DNA of 58,975 nt from Actinomycetes bacterium (GCA_021155985.1 JAJNBA010000003.1:1-58975), one strand, 5' to 3'; shown: positions 23,718 to 32,806, counted from the first letter of the stretch. The notes: a model not told the origin generated them from the letters alone. Numbers and translations: made by a program.

Positions 23718-24443
23718 ATGATCGCCGTGGCCGAACTCGGGACGATCCTCGGTGTCTGGGCGCATCCCGACGACGACATCTACCTGTCCGCCGGGCTGAT
23801 GGCTGCCGCCGTGGTGGGTGGCCAGCGCGTCGTCGACGTCACCGCCACGCGGGGTGAGGGCGGGTCGATGGACGAGGAGCGGTGGCCACCGGAGTCGATG
23901 GGCGACGTTCGGACGAACGAGCTCCTCCGCAGCCTGGACGTCCTCGGCGTGCAGGAGCATCACTTCCTCGAGGGCCCGGTGGACATCGACATGGACACCG
24001 GTCTGGATCAGGCCGGCGCCGAGCAGGTGCGCCGGATCATGGAGGAGGTCGATCCCGACACGGTCCTCACGTTCGGGCCCGAGGGGATGACCGGCCACGT
24101 GGCGCATCAAGACGTGTCTCGCTGGGCCGGCGAGGCCTTCGAGACCGTGGCGAGGGCCGGCGCCCGCCTGTTCCACGCGGTCTTCCCGAAGAGCCTGGCC
24201 GAGGAGTGGCTCGAGAAGCTCGCGCCGTTCGACATCTTCCGGCCCGGCACCCCGAACGTCGTCGCGGACGAGGCCGTCGATCTCCATCACGACGTCGAAG
24301 GTCCGTTCCTCGACCAGAAGGTCGCGTCGATCAAGGAGCACGCGAGTCAGATCGAGGCGCTGTACGAGGTCTTCGGCGACGAAGGGTTCCGCCGGTTCAT
24401 GTCGAAGGAGGCGTTCGTGGTGGCGGCTACGAAGGGAGCGTGA
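23718..24443 (+). CDS. PIG-L family N-deacetylase
   Basis: A 241-residue zinc deacetylase of the PIG-L/MshB/BshB family. The AHPDDD motif (H16, P17, D18, D19) holds the metal ligand and catalytic Asp, and the later HVAHQDV supplies the third ligand. Family members remove acetyl groups from GlcNAc-like amides or act as amidases in thiol and natural-product pathways. It heads a run of tightly overlapping genes; its TGA overlaps the next ATG. The substrate is unknown, and the company of a PLP decarboxylase and a nitrilase argues against a simple MshB role. Confidence 0.85.
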   Translation: MIAVAELGTILGVWAHPDDDIYLSAGLMAAAVVGGQRVVDVTATRGEGGSMDEERWPPESMGDVRTNELLRSLDVLGVQEHHFLEGPVDIDMDTGLDQAGAEQVRRIMEEVDPDTVLTFGPEGMTGHVAHQDVSRWAGEAFETVARAGARLFHAVFPKSLAEEWLEKLAPFDIFRPGTPNVVADEAVDLHHDVEGPFLDQKVASIKEHASQIEALYEVFGDEGFRRFMSKEAFVVAATKGA

Positions 24444-25966
24444 TGGTCGAGCGGCCCGAGCCCGTCCGGGACCTCGACTGGGACGCGAAGCGCGCCCGTG
24501 CGTTCACCGACGGCGTCGCCGACATCTACGAGGAGTTGCTCACCCGGCTGCGCGATCTCCCGGTCTCGCGGGGGTGGGGGGTTCAGGAGGTCCGCGACGC
24601 CGTCGCGATCCCCGTACCCGACGAGCCGATGCCCGAGGACGAGATCCTCGAATACCTGCGGACGATGACGTTCGACTATTCCGGCTATCTGGGACATCCG
24701 CGGTTCTACGCCTACATCTCGGGCGCGGGGACGGTGCCGGGCGCGGCCGCCGACCTGCTCGCCTCGGGCCTGAACATGAACACCGGTGGGTGGCGCCTCG
24801 CACCGTCGGGGACCGAGATCGAGCTGGCGTTCACCCGATGGTTCGCGCAGCAGATCTTCGGTTTGCCCGTCGGGTCCGGTGGCGCGCTGACCTCGGGCGG
24901 AGCGATGGCCAATTTCATCGCGCTGAAGGTGGCGCGCGATGCGAAGGCAGGCTGGGACATCCGGAAGGACGGCGTCGGCGCCGGTCCCGCGCTCGGCCTG
25001 TACGTCTCGACCGAGACGCACATCGTGTCGATCCGCGGCGCGGACATGCTGGGCATCGGGTCGGGCAACGTCAGGAAGGTCGCCGTGGACGACGGCTACC
25101 GGATCCGCGTGGACGAGCTCCGCGCGGCGATCGCCGAGGATCGCGCGGCCGGCATCCACCCGATCGCGGTGGTGGCGAACGGCGGAACGGTCTCCACGGG
25201 CGTCGTGGATCCGCTCGAGGAGATCGCCGACGTGTGCCGCGACGAGGATCTCTGGTTCCACGTCGACGCCGCGTACGGCGGACCGGCCATGCTCGCCGAC
25301 GACCTGCGTCCTCTGTTCGCCGGCATCGAGCGCGCGGACTCCGTGGCGTTCGACCCGCACAAGTGGCTGTACACGCCGCAATCGGGCGGCTGCGTGGTCG
25401 TCCGGGACATGGAGCTGATGCGCCGAGCGTTCGACGTCGATTACGTCGCCTACGTGGTCAAGGACGAGGAGCACACGGACTGGGGCATCGACCTCGGACG
25501 GAACTCGCCCAACTTCAGCCGGGGCTTCTGGGCGCTGAAGGTGTGGGTGTCGCTCCTCGCGCACGGCCGGACGGCCTACGGGCGCCGGATCTCTCACGAC
25601 GCCGCCCTCGCTCGCTACCTCGGCGCTCGGGCGGAGGAGTCGGACGAGTTCGAGTTGATGACGCCGGTGGGCTTGTCGATCACATGCTTCCGCTACGTGC
25701 CGGCGGACCTCTCGGCATCGGGCGCCAGAGCAGGAGAGCCGGATCGAGATGCGTACCTCGACCTGTTGAACAACCGGCTGATGACGGAGATCCAGCTGGA
25801 CGGCCGCGTGTACTGCTCGAACGCCGTGCTCGGCGAGAGCTTCTGCCTCCGGTCGTGCATCGTGAACTACCGGACGGAGGCCGAGGACATGGACGCGCTG
25901 CTCGATGTCGCGTCGGAGCTCGGCGCGAAGCTCGACGTCGAGCTCCGTCCCCAGGCGCTGCGATGA
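24443..25966 (+). CDS. PLP-dependent group II amino acid decarboxylase
   Basis: A 507-residue enzyme of the DOPA/glutamate/tyrosine decarboxylase family. PLP-binding Lys307 lies in DPHKWLYTP, the cofactor-stacking region is STETHIVSIRGADMLG, and HVDAAYGGP carries the Asp that contacts the pyridine nitrogen. The N-terminal segment with GHPRFYAYISG matches aromatic-L-amino-acid decarboxylase relatives. It would convert an amino acid to an amine and CO2; aromatic substrates are most likely but not proven. ATG 24443 shares its A with the preceding TGA. Confidence 0.88.
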   Translation: MVERPEPVRDLDWDAKRARAFTDGVADIYEELLTRLRDLPVSRGWGVQEVRDAVAIPVPDEPMPEDEILEYLRTMTFDYSGYLGHPRFYAYISGAGTVPGAAADLLASGLNMNTGGWRLAPSGTEIELAFTRWFAQQIFGLPVGSGGALTSGGAMANFIALKVARDAKAGWDIRKDGVGAGPALGLYVSTETHIVSIRGADMLGIGSGNVRKVAVDDGYRIRVDELRAAIAEDRAAGIHPIAVVANGGTVSTGVVDPLEEIADVCRDEDLWFHVDAAYGGPAMLADDLRPLFAGIERADSVAFDPHKWLYTPQSGGCVVVRDMELMRRAFDVDYVAYVVKDEEHTDWGIDLGRNSPNFSRGFWALKVWVSLLAHGRTAYGRRISHDAALARYLGARAEESDEFELMTPVGLSITCFRYVPADLSASGARAGEPDRDAYLDLLNNRLMTEIQLDGRVYCSNAVLGESFCLRSCIVNYRTEAEDMDALLDVASELGAKLDVELRPQALR

Positions 25967-26676
25967 CCTGGTGGTCGCTGCTCGGCTCGGGGGAGTTCCA
26001 GCCGTGGTCCGAGCCGGTCGACCGGCGCCTGGTCGAGGAGGCGGACGGTGACGGCCGTGTGCTGATCCTGCCCGTCGCGTCCGCACCTGAGGGCAAGGAC
26101 GTCTTCGAGCGCTGGGGGTCGCTCGGTCTCGCACACTTCTCGCGCCTGGACATCTCCGCCGAGGTGCTCGAGCTCAAGACGAAGGAGGACACCGACGACC
26201 CGCGCCTGATCGAGCGGCTCGAGGGCGCTTCCGCCGTGTACTTCTCGGGCGGGAACCCCGCGTTTCTCTCCGCGACGCTCGCCGAGAGCGACTTCCTCGA
26301 CGCCCTCCTGAAGCAGCTCGATCGAGGCATGGCCTACGCGGGCTGCAGTGCAGGGGTCGCCTGTCTGAACGAGATCACGTTCGACAGTGACTCCACGGAT
26401 GTGGAACAGGTCTTCAAGCCGGGACTGAACCTCGTGCCGCGGACGGTGTTCGCGCCGCACTGGGACATCGTCGACACATGGATGGCGGGGGCCTCGGAAT
26501 TCCTCGTCAGCGCAGCGCCCGAGGGATACACGTTCATCGGCTTGGACGAGGACACGGCGATGGTCGGGGACGGCTCAGCCTGGGAGGTCATCGGCGAGAG
26601 CGGCATCCACGTGCTGATCGACGGCACGTGGACGATCTACCGGGACGGTGAGCACTTCGACCTCGCGCTGATCTGA
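25963..26676 (+). CDS. Peptidase S51 (dipeptidase E/cyanophycinase-like)
   Basis: A 237-residue member of the S51 class I glutamine-amidotransferase-like fold. The nucleophile Ser129 sits in the elbow GCSAGVACL and YFSGGNPAFL marks the substrate loop. S51 enzymes cleave Asp-X peptides or beta-linked Asp-Arg. The start ATG overlaps the preceding TGA in ATGA, indicating coupling to the decarboxylase. The natural substrate in this operon is unknown. Confidence 0.8.
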   Translation: MTWWSLLGSGEFQPWSEPVDRRLVEEADGDGRVLILPVASAPEGKDVFERWGSLGLAHFSRLDISAEVLELKTKEDTDDPRLIERLEGASAVYFSGGNPAFLSATLAESDFLDALLKQLDRGMAYAGCSAGVACLNEITFDSDSTDVEQVFKPGLNLVPRTVFAPHWDIVDTWMAGASEFLVSAAPEGYTFIGLDEDTAMVGDGSAWEVIGESGIHVLIDGTWTIYRDGEHFDLALI

Positions 26677-26689
26677 GGGGGTGGCATCG

Positions 26690-27301
26690 ATGGAGGAGAT
26701 GTACCACGAGGGCAATCGGGAGCTGCAGGATCGTTTCGACACGCGCCGGCTCGCCGACCGCATCGAAGACGTGTTGGTGCACGAGACGTTCACGGAGCGC
26801 GACCGGGCGTTCGTCGACTCGAGAGACATGTTCTTCCTCGCCACCGCCGACCAGGACGGCAAGCCGAACGTCAGCTACAAGGGCGGCGACCCCGGGTTCA
26901 TCCGCGTCGTCGATGAGCGCACCCTCGCGTTCCCGAACTACAACGGCAACGGGATGTACCTGTCGATGGGCAACCTGCTGAAGAACCCCCATGTGGGGAT
27001 CCTGTTCATGGACTTCGGGGGACGTGATCGGATGCGGGTGAACGGCGAGGCCTCGGTGAACTTCGACGACGAGCTGCGATCGTGGTGGCCGGAGGCACAG
27101 TTCGTGATCCGCGTTCGGGCGCGGGAGATCTTCCCGAACTGTCCGAGGTACGTGCATCGCTATCAGAAGGTCCAGGCGTCGGCCTTCGTGCCGCGGGAGA
27201 ACTGTGAGACACCCGTGCCCTCCTGGAAGCGCGCGGGCTGGGCCGTCGATGTGCTGCCCGACGGCGACCCGGCCCTCGATCCGAACGCAACGGTCGTTTG
27301 A
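26690..27301 (+). CDS. Pyridoxamine 5'-phosphate oxidase-like flavoprotein
   Basis: A 203-residue FMN split-barrel protein. FFLATADQDGKPNVSYKGG and VGILFMDFGGRDRMRVNGEA are represented by the key pieces DGKPNVS and RMRVNGEA, typical of PNPOx-like proteins that bind FMN or F420 and reduce or oxidise small substrates. It differs from the true PdxH encoded at about 44 kb. ATG 26690 has GGGGGTGG 5 nt upstream. Its TGA overlaps the nitrilase ATG. Confidence 0.8.
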   Translation: MEEMYHEGNRELQDRFDTRRLADRIEDVLVHETFTERDRAFVDSRDMFFLATADQDGKPNVSYKGGDPGFIRVVDERTLAFPNYNGNGMYLSMGNLLKNPHVGILFMDFGGRDRMRVNGEASVNFDDELRSWWPEAQFVIRVRAREIFPNCPRYVHRYQKVQASAFVPRENCETPVPSWKRAGWAVDVLPDGDPALDPNATVV

Positions 27302-28221
27302 TGGAGACGGTCACCGTCGCCGCCGTACAAGCCACGTCGGAGTTCCTCGATCGAGATGCCACGGTGCAGAAGGTGGTGCGCCTCACGAAGGAGGCCGCCG
27401 GCATGGGGGCGCGCTTGATCGTGTTTCCCGAGACGTTCATCCCGGCCTATCCGGACTGGGTGTGGCGCGCCACGGCGTGGGACGGCCCGTTCGAGGCGCT
27501 CACTGCACGCCTCCGGGAGCAGTCGGTCGAGGTGCCATCCTCCGCAACCGAAGAGCTCGGGAAGGCGGCGAAGCGGGCCGAGGCGTACCTGTCCGTCGGC
27601 GTGAACGAGCTCGACGGTGGCACGATCTACAACGCGCAGCTGCTGTTCGGCCCCGACGGTGAGATCGTGCGGAAGCATCGGAAGCTGATGCCGACCGGCG
27701 GCGAGCGGTTGGTGTGGGGTTTCGGCGACGGGTCCGACCTCGACCCCGTCGAGACGCCCTTCGGGCGGGTCGGCGGGTTGATCTGCTGGGAGAACCTGAT
27801 GCCGCTCGCCCGCACCGCCATCTACGGGAAGGGCGTCGACATCTGGACGGCGCCCACGTGGGACAACGACGAGAACTGGATCGCGAACCTCCGGCACATC
27901 GCGCGGGAGGGACGCGTCTACGTGATCGGCGTGTGCACGCTGCTCCGCGGCTCCGACATCCCCCACGACATCCCGGGGCGAGAGCTCTGGGGCGGCGAGG
28001 AGGACTGGGCGAATCCCGGGTGGTCCGCGATCGTCGATCCCGAGGGTCAGCTCCTGGCGGGCCCGCTCGTGAAGGAAGAGGGCATCCTCACCGCCGAGGC
28101 GGATGCCGAGGTCGCGAGGGCGGCGCGGTACAAGTTCGATCCGGTCGGCCACTACAGCCGCCCCGACGTGTTCACGCTCGTCGTGAACGACTCCTCGAAG
28201 CCTTCGGTGACGTCCGAGTAG
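27301..28221 (+). CDS. Nitrilase (carbon-nitrogen hydrolase)
   Basis: A 306-residue nitrilase-superfamily enzyme with the complete triad Glu44 (FPETFIP), Lys128 (KHRKLMPT) and Cys162 (GLICWENLMP). The ICWENLMP signature is that of true nitrilases, which hydrolyse R-CN to the acid and ammonia, rather than of amidases. Length is close to the family norm. It ends the five-gene run. Its stop TAG is also the first half of the TAGCAT box of nth. A role with the decarboxylase and flavoprotein in making or removing a nitrile is inference. Confidence 0.87.
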   Translation: METVTVAAVQATSEFLDRDATVQKVVRLTKEAAGMGARLIVFPETFIPAYPDWVWRATAWDGPFEALTARLREQSVEVPSSATEELGKAAKRAEAYLSVGVNELDGGTIYNAQLLFGPDGEIVRKHRKLMPTGGERLVWGFGDGSDLDPVETPFGRVGGLICWENLMPLARTAIYGKGVDIWTAPTWDNDENWIANLRHIAREGRVYVIGVCTLLRGSDIPHDIPGRELWGGEEDWANPGWSAIVDPEGQLLAGPLVKEEGILTAEADAEVARAARYKFDPVGHYSRPDVFTLVVNDSSKPSVTSE

Positions 28222-28224
28222 CAT
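28219..28224 (+). promoter_or_regulatory. -10 box TAGCAT of nth, overlapping the nitrilase stop codon
   Basis: The TAG stop at 28219-28221 forms the first three bases of TAGCAT, which ends 7 nt before GTG 28232. Confidence 0.55.
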
Positions 28225-28231
28225 CCGGGCC

Positions 28232-28894
28232 GTGCCCGCGAACGAGCAGCTCAGGCGCGACGATCCGATCGAGGAGCGCGCGCCCGAGATCGTCCGGCGC
28301 CTCTCCGAGGCGTACCCCGATGCGAAGGTCGCGCTCCACTTCACGAACCCGCTCGAGTGCCTGGTCGCGACGGTCCTGTCGGCGCAGTCCACCGACGAGA
28401 CGGTGAATCGGGTCACCGAGACGCTGTTCCAGAAGTACCGGACCGCCGAGGACTACCTGCGCGTCCCCGAGGACGAGCTCAAGGCGGACATCCACGCGAC
28501 CGGGTTCTTCAACCAGAAGGCGATCTCGATCCGCGAAGCGTGCCGGCGGATCGTCGAGGTGTACGGCGGGGAGGTCCCCGGGACGATGGAGGACCTGATC
28601 ACGCTGCGCGGCGTGGCGCGGAAGACCGCGAACATCGTGCTCGGGAACTCGTTCGGCATCGTCGAGGGGATCGCGGTCGACACCCACGTGAACCGGCTGG
28701 CCCATCGGCTGGGGTTCAGCGAGCAGAAGAACGCCGACAGGATCGAGCAGGACCTGATGCGGTTGGTCCCGAAGGACCAGTGGTTCGACTTCACGTACGT
28801 GCTGATCGACCACGGCCGCGCGCTCTGCACCGCGAAGAAGCCGAACTGCCCCGAGTGCCCGGTCGAGCCGCTGTGCCCGGCCAGCCAGGCGTGA
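28232..28894 (+). CDS. nth: Endonuclease III
   Basis: A 220-residue bifunctional DNA glycosylase/AP lyase for oxidised pyrimidines. The helix-hairpin-helix LRGVARKTANIVL contains the catalytic Lys131, Asp150 lies in VDTHVNRL, and a C-terminal [4Fe-4S] cluster is bound by C199, C206, C209 and C215 in the C-x6-C-x2-C-x5-C spacing. Start GTG 28232 follows the leaderless box. It overlaps the GDPD gene in GTGA. Confidence 0.95.
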   Translation: MPANEQLRRDDPIEERAPEIVRRLSEAYPDAKVALHFTNPLECLVATVLSAQSTDETVNRVTETLFQKYRTAEDYLRVPEDELKADIHATGFFNQKAISIREACRRIVEVYGGEVPGTMEDLITLRGVARKTANIVLGNSFGIVEGIAVDTHVNRLAHRLGFSEQKNADRIEQDLMRLVPKDQWFDFTYVLIDHGRALCTAKKPNCPECPVEPLCPASQA

Positions 28895-29634
28895 GCGTCG
28901 AGCGCCCGGCGAGGCCGTTGGTGGTGGCGCATCGTGGCGCATCGATCGAGCATCCGGAGAACACGATCGGGGCGTTCGAGGCGGCGATCGACCTCGGGGC
29001 GGATGCCGTCGAGTTCGATGTGCGGATGACAGCCGACGGGCACGCCGTCGTGATGCACGACGCCGACGTCTCGCGAACGACCGACGGGACCGGGCTGGTG
29101 TCAGAGATGACGCTGGAGGAGATCCGGAGGCTCGGCGTGCCGACGCTCATGGATGCCCTGGAATGCCTCGCCGGCCGCGCGGCCGCCGACATCGAGATCA
29201 AGAACCTGCCGGGGGAGCCGGACTTCACGCCCGATCGCGAGCCCACCGTCGATGCGACCCTCGATGCCCTCGATGCGGTGGGCTTCCCGGGTCAGGTGAT
29301 CATCTCGAGCTTCAGTCCCGCTTCGATCGCGCACAGCCGCGCGCTGCGAGCAGACGTGCCCACCGGACTACTCACCGAGTACGAGGTCGCAGCGGAGGAG
29401 TCGCTCGCACGGGCCATGGTGGACGGACATCCGTGGGTTCTGCCGTTCGTCTCGCGGGTCTTGGACGCGGGCGAGGGTTTCGCCGATCACGTGCACGACG
29501 ACGGCGCGCTCCTCGGCGTATGGATCGCGGATGATCCGGATACCGCGCGCCGTCTCTTCGGGCTCGGTGCGGACGCGGTCGCCACGAACGACCCGCGCGC
29601 GATCGTCCCGGTCCGCGACGGGACCGTCCTCTAG
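28891..29634 (+). CDS. Glycerophosphodiester phosphodiesterase
   Basis: A 247-residue TIM-barrel phosphodiesterase. AHRGASIEHPENTIGAF carries the catalytic His and first metal ligands, EFDVRMTADGHAVVMHD the second His, and IEIKNLPGE the further acidic ligand. It hydrolyses glycerophosphodiesters to glycerol 3-phosphate and alcohol. No signal peptide is seen, so a cytoplasmic form is expected. GTG 28891 overlaps the nth stop. Confidence 0.9.
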   Translation: MSVERPARPLVVAHRGASIEHPENTIGAFEAAIDLGADAVEFDVRMTADGHAVVMHDADVSRTTDGTGLVSEMTLEEIRRLGVPTLMDALECLAGRAAADIEIKNLPGEPDFTPDREPTVDATLDALDAVGFPGQVIISSFSPASIAHSRALRADVPTGLLTEYEVAAEESLARAMVDGHPWVLPFVSRVLDAGEGFADHVHDDGALLGVWIADDPDTARRLFGLGADAVATNDPRAIVPVRDGTVL

Positions 29635-30033
29635 GTGATCCGCCGGAAGCGGCTCTCACCGGAGCTGGACGCGGCGCTCGCGGGGTTCCGAGCCGTGGTC
29701 GATCAGCTCGAGGCGGCGAAGCTGGCGATGACCGGCACCGTGCCTTCGACGCGGTCGGCGGGGACGCCGCTCGCGGAGGGGATCCTCGAGCTCGAGCAGC
29801 GGCTCGCGGCTGCGCAGGAGTTGATGCCGACCTGGCGACGTCCCGAACTCGAGCCTGAATGGCTCGCCTGTGACGCGGGCATCCGCGAGTCGCTGGAACA
29901 CGCTCGTCGTCTCAGAGAGGATCCTCCCGAGCTCGGCGGCTTCGAGGGCTTGATCTGGGCCGTCGACCAGCTCCTCGCGCCGCTCGAGGCGTTCGAGGCG
30001 GCGGCCGAGCGGTTCCGTACGCTCCGTCGTTGA
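29635..30033 (+). CDS. Hypothetical helical protein (132 aa)
   Basis: GTG 29635 begins immediately after the GDPD stop. The protein is Leu/Ala/Glu-rich with long predicted helices (AGFRAVVDQLEAAKLAM, LEQRLAAAQELMP), lacks membrane segments, and ends two bases before the ABC-F start. It is likely part of the nth-GDPD-ABC-F transcript. No family recognised. Confidence 0.65.
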   Translation: MIRRKRLSPELDAALAGFRAVVDQLEAAKLAMTGTVPSTRSAGTPLAEGILELEQRLAAAQELMPTWRRPELEPEWLACDAGIRESLEHARRLREDPPELGGFEGLIWAVDQLLAPLEAFEAAAERFRTLRR

Positions 30034-30034
30034 G

Positions 30035-31666
30035 ATGTCCGTCGTCAGCCTCGTCGGGGTGCACAAGTCGTACGGCACGTGGCCAGTGCTCCAGGGGGTC
30101 GATCTCATGGTGCCCGACGGTGCCCGGATCGGGATCATCGGACCGAACGGTGCCGGCAAGTCGACGGTGCTCCGGATCGTCGGTGGTACCGAGGACGTGA
30201 ACGAGGGCGAGGTCGTCCGTCGGCGCGGGGTCACCGTGAGCTACCTCGAGCAGAACCCCGAGGGCGACGACCGGACCGCGGAGGCATGGGTGCTCGCAGG
30301 TCGTCCGGACATCGCCGCGCTCGACGACGAGCTGCGGTCGATCGAGGCCGAGCTCGCGAGACCCGCCGTGACCGCCGATCTCGCGAAGATGGACCGCGTC
30401 CTCACGAAGCAGCAGGCCGTGCTGGATCGCTGGGTCGCGTCGGGAGGGCCCGGACTCGCGGGAGAGGCCAGGAGCCTGCTCGTCCGCCTCGGCTTCGACG
30501 AGCACGATCTCACGCTCCCCACGACGGCGCTCTCCGGCGGGCAGCGAAAGCTCGCCGCCTTCGCCGCCTGCCTGATCCGGGATCCGGATCTGCTCCTCCT
30601 CGACGAGCCGGAGACCCACCTCGACTCCGACAAGCGAGAGCTGCTGGAGGAGGTGATCGCGGAGTTCCCCGGCGCCGTGGTCAGTGTCTCCCACGACCGC
30701 TACCTCCTCGACGACACGGTCAACCAGATCGCCGAGCTCGATCGCGGTGCGGTCACGATGTGGCCGGGCACCTACTCGGCCTACGCCGTCGCGAGGGAGC
30801 TCGCGCTCCAGCGTCAGCAGCGGGTCTGGGTGACTCAGCAGAAGGAGATCGCGCGGCTCGAGGCCGCGATCGCCCGGTTCGAGCTGTGGGCGTCCTGGGT
30901 GCCGAACGTGCGACACATCAGGCAAGCGAGGAACAAGCAGCGCCAGATCGATCAGATGGACAAGGTGGATCGTCCCGTGTTCGAACGCCGGAAGATGGCG
31001 CTCGAGCTCCGACCCGCCGAGCGCGGTGGACAGCGGATCGCTCGTCTCCGGGACGTCTCGATGGCGTTCGGCGACGATCCCGTCCTGCTCGACGTCTCGT
31101 TCGACGTCTACCGGCGAGAGCGGCTCGGCGTCGTGGGGCCGAACGGCGCGGGGAAGACGGTGCTGGGGCGGATCCTGGCCGGCGAGCTCCAGGCGACCGC
31201 GGGGGAGCGGTGGATCGGCCCCTCGATCCGGATCGGCTACCTGGAGCAGGGCTTCCAGAGCCAGGATCCGACGCTCACGCCCGTCGAATCGGTCCGGAGG
31301 ACGAAAGCGATGTACGAGGGCGAGGCCGTCGCGCTCCTCGCGAAGTTCCTGTTCCGCTACGACCAGATGCGCACGCCGGTCGGCTCGCTGTCCGGCGGCG
31401 AGCGGACGCGGCTCGAGCTCTGCCTCCTCATGCTTTCGGGCGCGAACTGCTTGATCCTCGACGAGCCGACGAACCACCTCGACATCGAGAGCATGGAGGT
31501 GCTCGAGGGCGCGGTGGAGTCGTTCGACGGGACCGCGATCCTGATCTCGCACGACCGCTACCTGCTCGACCGGCTCTGCGACCGGATCCTCGAGGTGCGC
31601 GACGGGGAGGTGCGGAGCTTCGACGGCGGCTACGACGATTGGGTCGCCGCGAGAGCCACCGTGTGA
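30035..31666 (+). CDS. ABC-F family ATPase
   Basis: A 543-residue protein with two ATP-binding cassettes and no membrane domain, the ABC-F layout of ribosome-associated ATPases. Cassette 1 has GPNGAGKS, LSGGQRK and LLLLDEPETHLD; cassette 2 has GPNGAGKT, LSGGERT and LILDEPTNHLD. The first D-loop reads ETHLD in place of the usual TNHLD. A charged linker with FELWASWVPNVRHIRQARNK lies between them. Such proteins modulate translation or protect ribosomes from antibiotics; which role applies here is open. The stop overlaps the UDG start in GTGA. Confidence 0.9.
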   Translation: MSVVSLVGVHKSYGTWPVLQGVDLMVPDGARIGIIGPNGAGKSTVLRIVGGTEDVNEGEVVRRRGVTVSYLEQNPEGDDRTAEAWVLAGRPDIAALDDELRSIEAELARPAVTADLAKMDRVLTKQQAVLDRWVASGGPGLAGEARSLLVRLGFDEHDLTLPTTALSGGQRKLAAFAACLIRDPDLLLLDEPETHLDSDKRELLEEVIAEFPGAVVSVSHDRYLLDDTVNQIAELDRGAVTMWPGTYSAYAVARELALQRQQRVWVTQQKEIARLEAAIARFELWASWVPNVRHIRQARNKQRQIDQMDKVDRPVFERRKMALELRPAERGGQRIARLRDVSMAFGDDPVLLDVSFDVYRRERLGVVGPNGAGKTVLGRILAGELQATAGERWIGPSIRIGYLEQGFQSQDPTLTPVESVRRTKAMYEGEAVALLAKFLFRYDQMRTPVGSLSGGERTRLELCLLMLSGANCLILDEPTNHLDIESMEVLEGAVESFDGTAILISHDRYLLDRLCDRILEVRDGEVRSFDGGYDDWVAARATV

Positions 31667-32367
31667 GCGAGGAAAGTCTCGATCGGATCCGCGACGATGT
31701 GGTGGTCTGCCGTCTCTGCCCGCGGTTGGTCGAGTGGCGGGAGCGTGTCGCCCAGGAGAAGGTCGCCCGCTTCGCGGACCAGGACTACTGGGGGAGGCCG
31801 GTGCCCGGCTGGGGCGACCCGGATGCGGCGATCCTGATCCTCGGGCTGGCACCCGCGGCCCACGGCGGGAACCGGACGGGCAGGATCTTCACGGGCGACC
31901 GGAGCGGCGACTTCCTGTTCGCATCGTTGCATCGCACCCGCTTCGCGAACCAGGCCACGTCGGTGTCGAGGAACGACGGCCTTCAGCTCCATGGCGTCTA
32001 CATCGCAGCTGTCAACCGCTGCGCGCCGCCGGCCAACAAGCCGACGCCGGAGGAGCGCGACCGTTGCCTCCCGTACCTGGAGCGCGAGATCACCGTTCTG
32101 CGCGACCTCCGGGTACTCGTCGCGCTCGGAGCGTTCGCATGGGACGGGGCGCTGCGGGCTCTCGCCGCGCTCGGTCACGCGGTCACGCCGCGCCCGCGCT
32201 TCGGCCACCGTGCGGAGGCGAGCGTGGGGCCCTTCACCGTGCTCGGCTGCTTCCACCCGAGTCAGCAGAACACGTTCACCGGGAAGCTCACGACGCAGAT
32301 GCTCGACGACGTGTTCGATCGAGCCCGAGAGCTCGCTAACCGTCGTTCTCGTCCGGCCGTCCCGTGA
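31663..32367 (+). CDS. Family 5 uracil-DNA glycosylase (UdgB type)
   Basis: A 234-residue Fe-S uracil-DNA glycosylase. Motif 1 is GLAPAAHGGNRTGRIFTGD, where family 5 has Ala in place of the catalytic Asp/Asn of other families, and the late motif is HPSQQNTFTGKLT. Cys16 and Cys19 (CRLC) with the pair in NRCAPP and ERDRC are the [4Fe-4S] ligands. It removes uracil and hypoxanthine-like bases. GTG 31663 overlaps the ABC-F stop; its 3' end overlaps the convergent MgtC gene by 32 bp. Confidence 0.9.
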   Translation: MSEESLDRIRDDVVVCRLCPRLVEWRERVAQEKVARFADQDYWGRPVPGWGDPDAAILILGLAPAAHGGNRTGRIFTGDRSGDFLFASLHRTRFANQATSVSRNDGLQLHGVYIAAVNRCAPPANKPTPEERDRCLPYLEREITVLRDLRVLVALGAFAWDGALRALAALGHAVTPRPRFGHRAEASVGPFTVLGCFHPSQQNTFTGKLTTQMLDDVFDRARELANRRSRPAVP

Positions 32368-32806
32368 CCCACCGGTGCAGTCCTCGCAGCCCGGGCATCC
32401 GATCGAACTCGAGGATGAAGAGCGCCAGCACCGTGGCGAGGACGGCGGCGAGGTACAGACCGATCCCGGTCACGACGCCGATCGCGGCAACACACAGGAT
32501 CGATGCCGCCGTGGTGAGCCCGCGCGTCTCACCCTCCTCCGCGCGCCAGATGATGCCGACGCCGAGGAAGCCGATCCCCGTGGCGACGCCCGCCACGGCC
32601 TGCCCGGCGGTGTCGGGGAACATCGTGATCGCCGTGCTCGAGAACGCGGCCGCCCCCAGGGCGACGATCGCGAACGTGCGCTCGCCCGCGCTCTTGCCCC
32701 GGGACTCGCGTTCCAGACCGATCAAGAACCCGAGCAGGGCAGCGAGTCCCATCCGTGCGGCCAGCGTCAGCTCGAGCGACAGCCGACCTTCGTCGAACGT
32801 CCCCAC
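32336..32806 (-). CDS. MgtC/SapB family membrane protein
   Basis: A 156-residue protein with four to five hydrophobic segments. The signature LLGFLIGLERESRGKSAGERTF (key part GLERE) and GVGIIW match the MgtC/SapB family, linked to magnesium homeostasis and acid or intracellular survival. GTG 32806 is chosen because a TAGTCT box lies 8 nt upstream; the frame is open further but without signal. The C-terminus ends RPDENDG. Confidence 0.88.
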   Translation of the reverse strand: MGTFDEGRLSLELTLAARMGLAALLGFLIGLERESRGKSAGERTFAIVALGAAAFSSTAITMFPDTAGQAVAGVATGIGFLGVGIIWRAEEGETRGLTTAASILCVAAIGVVTGIGLYLAAVLATVLALFILEFDRMPGLRGLHRWVTGRPDENDG

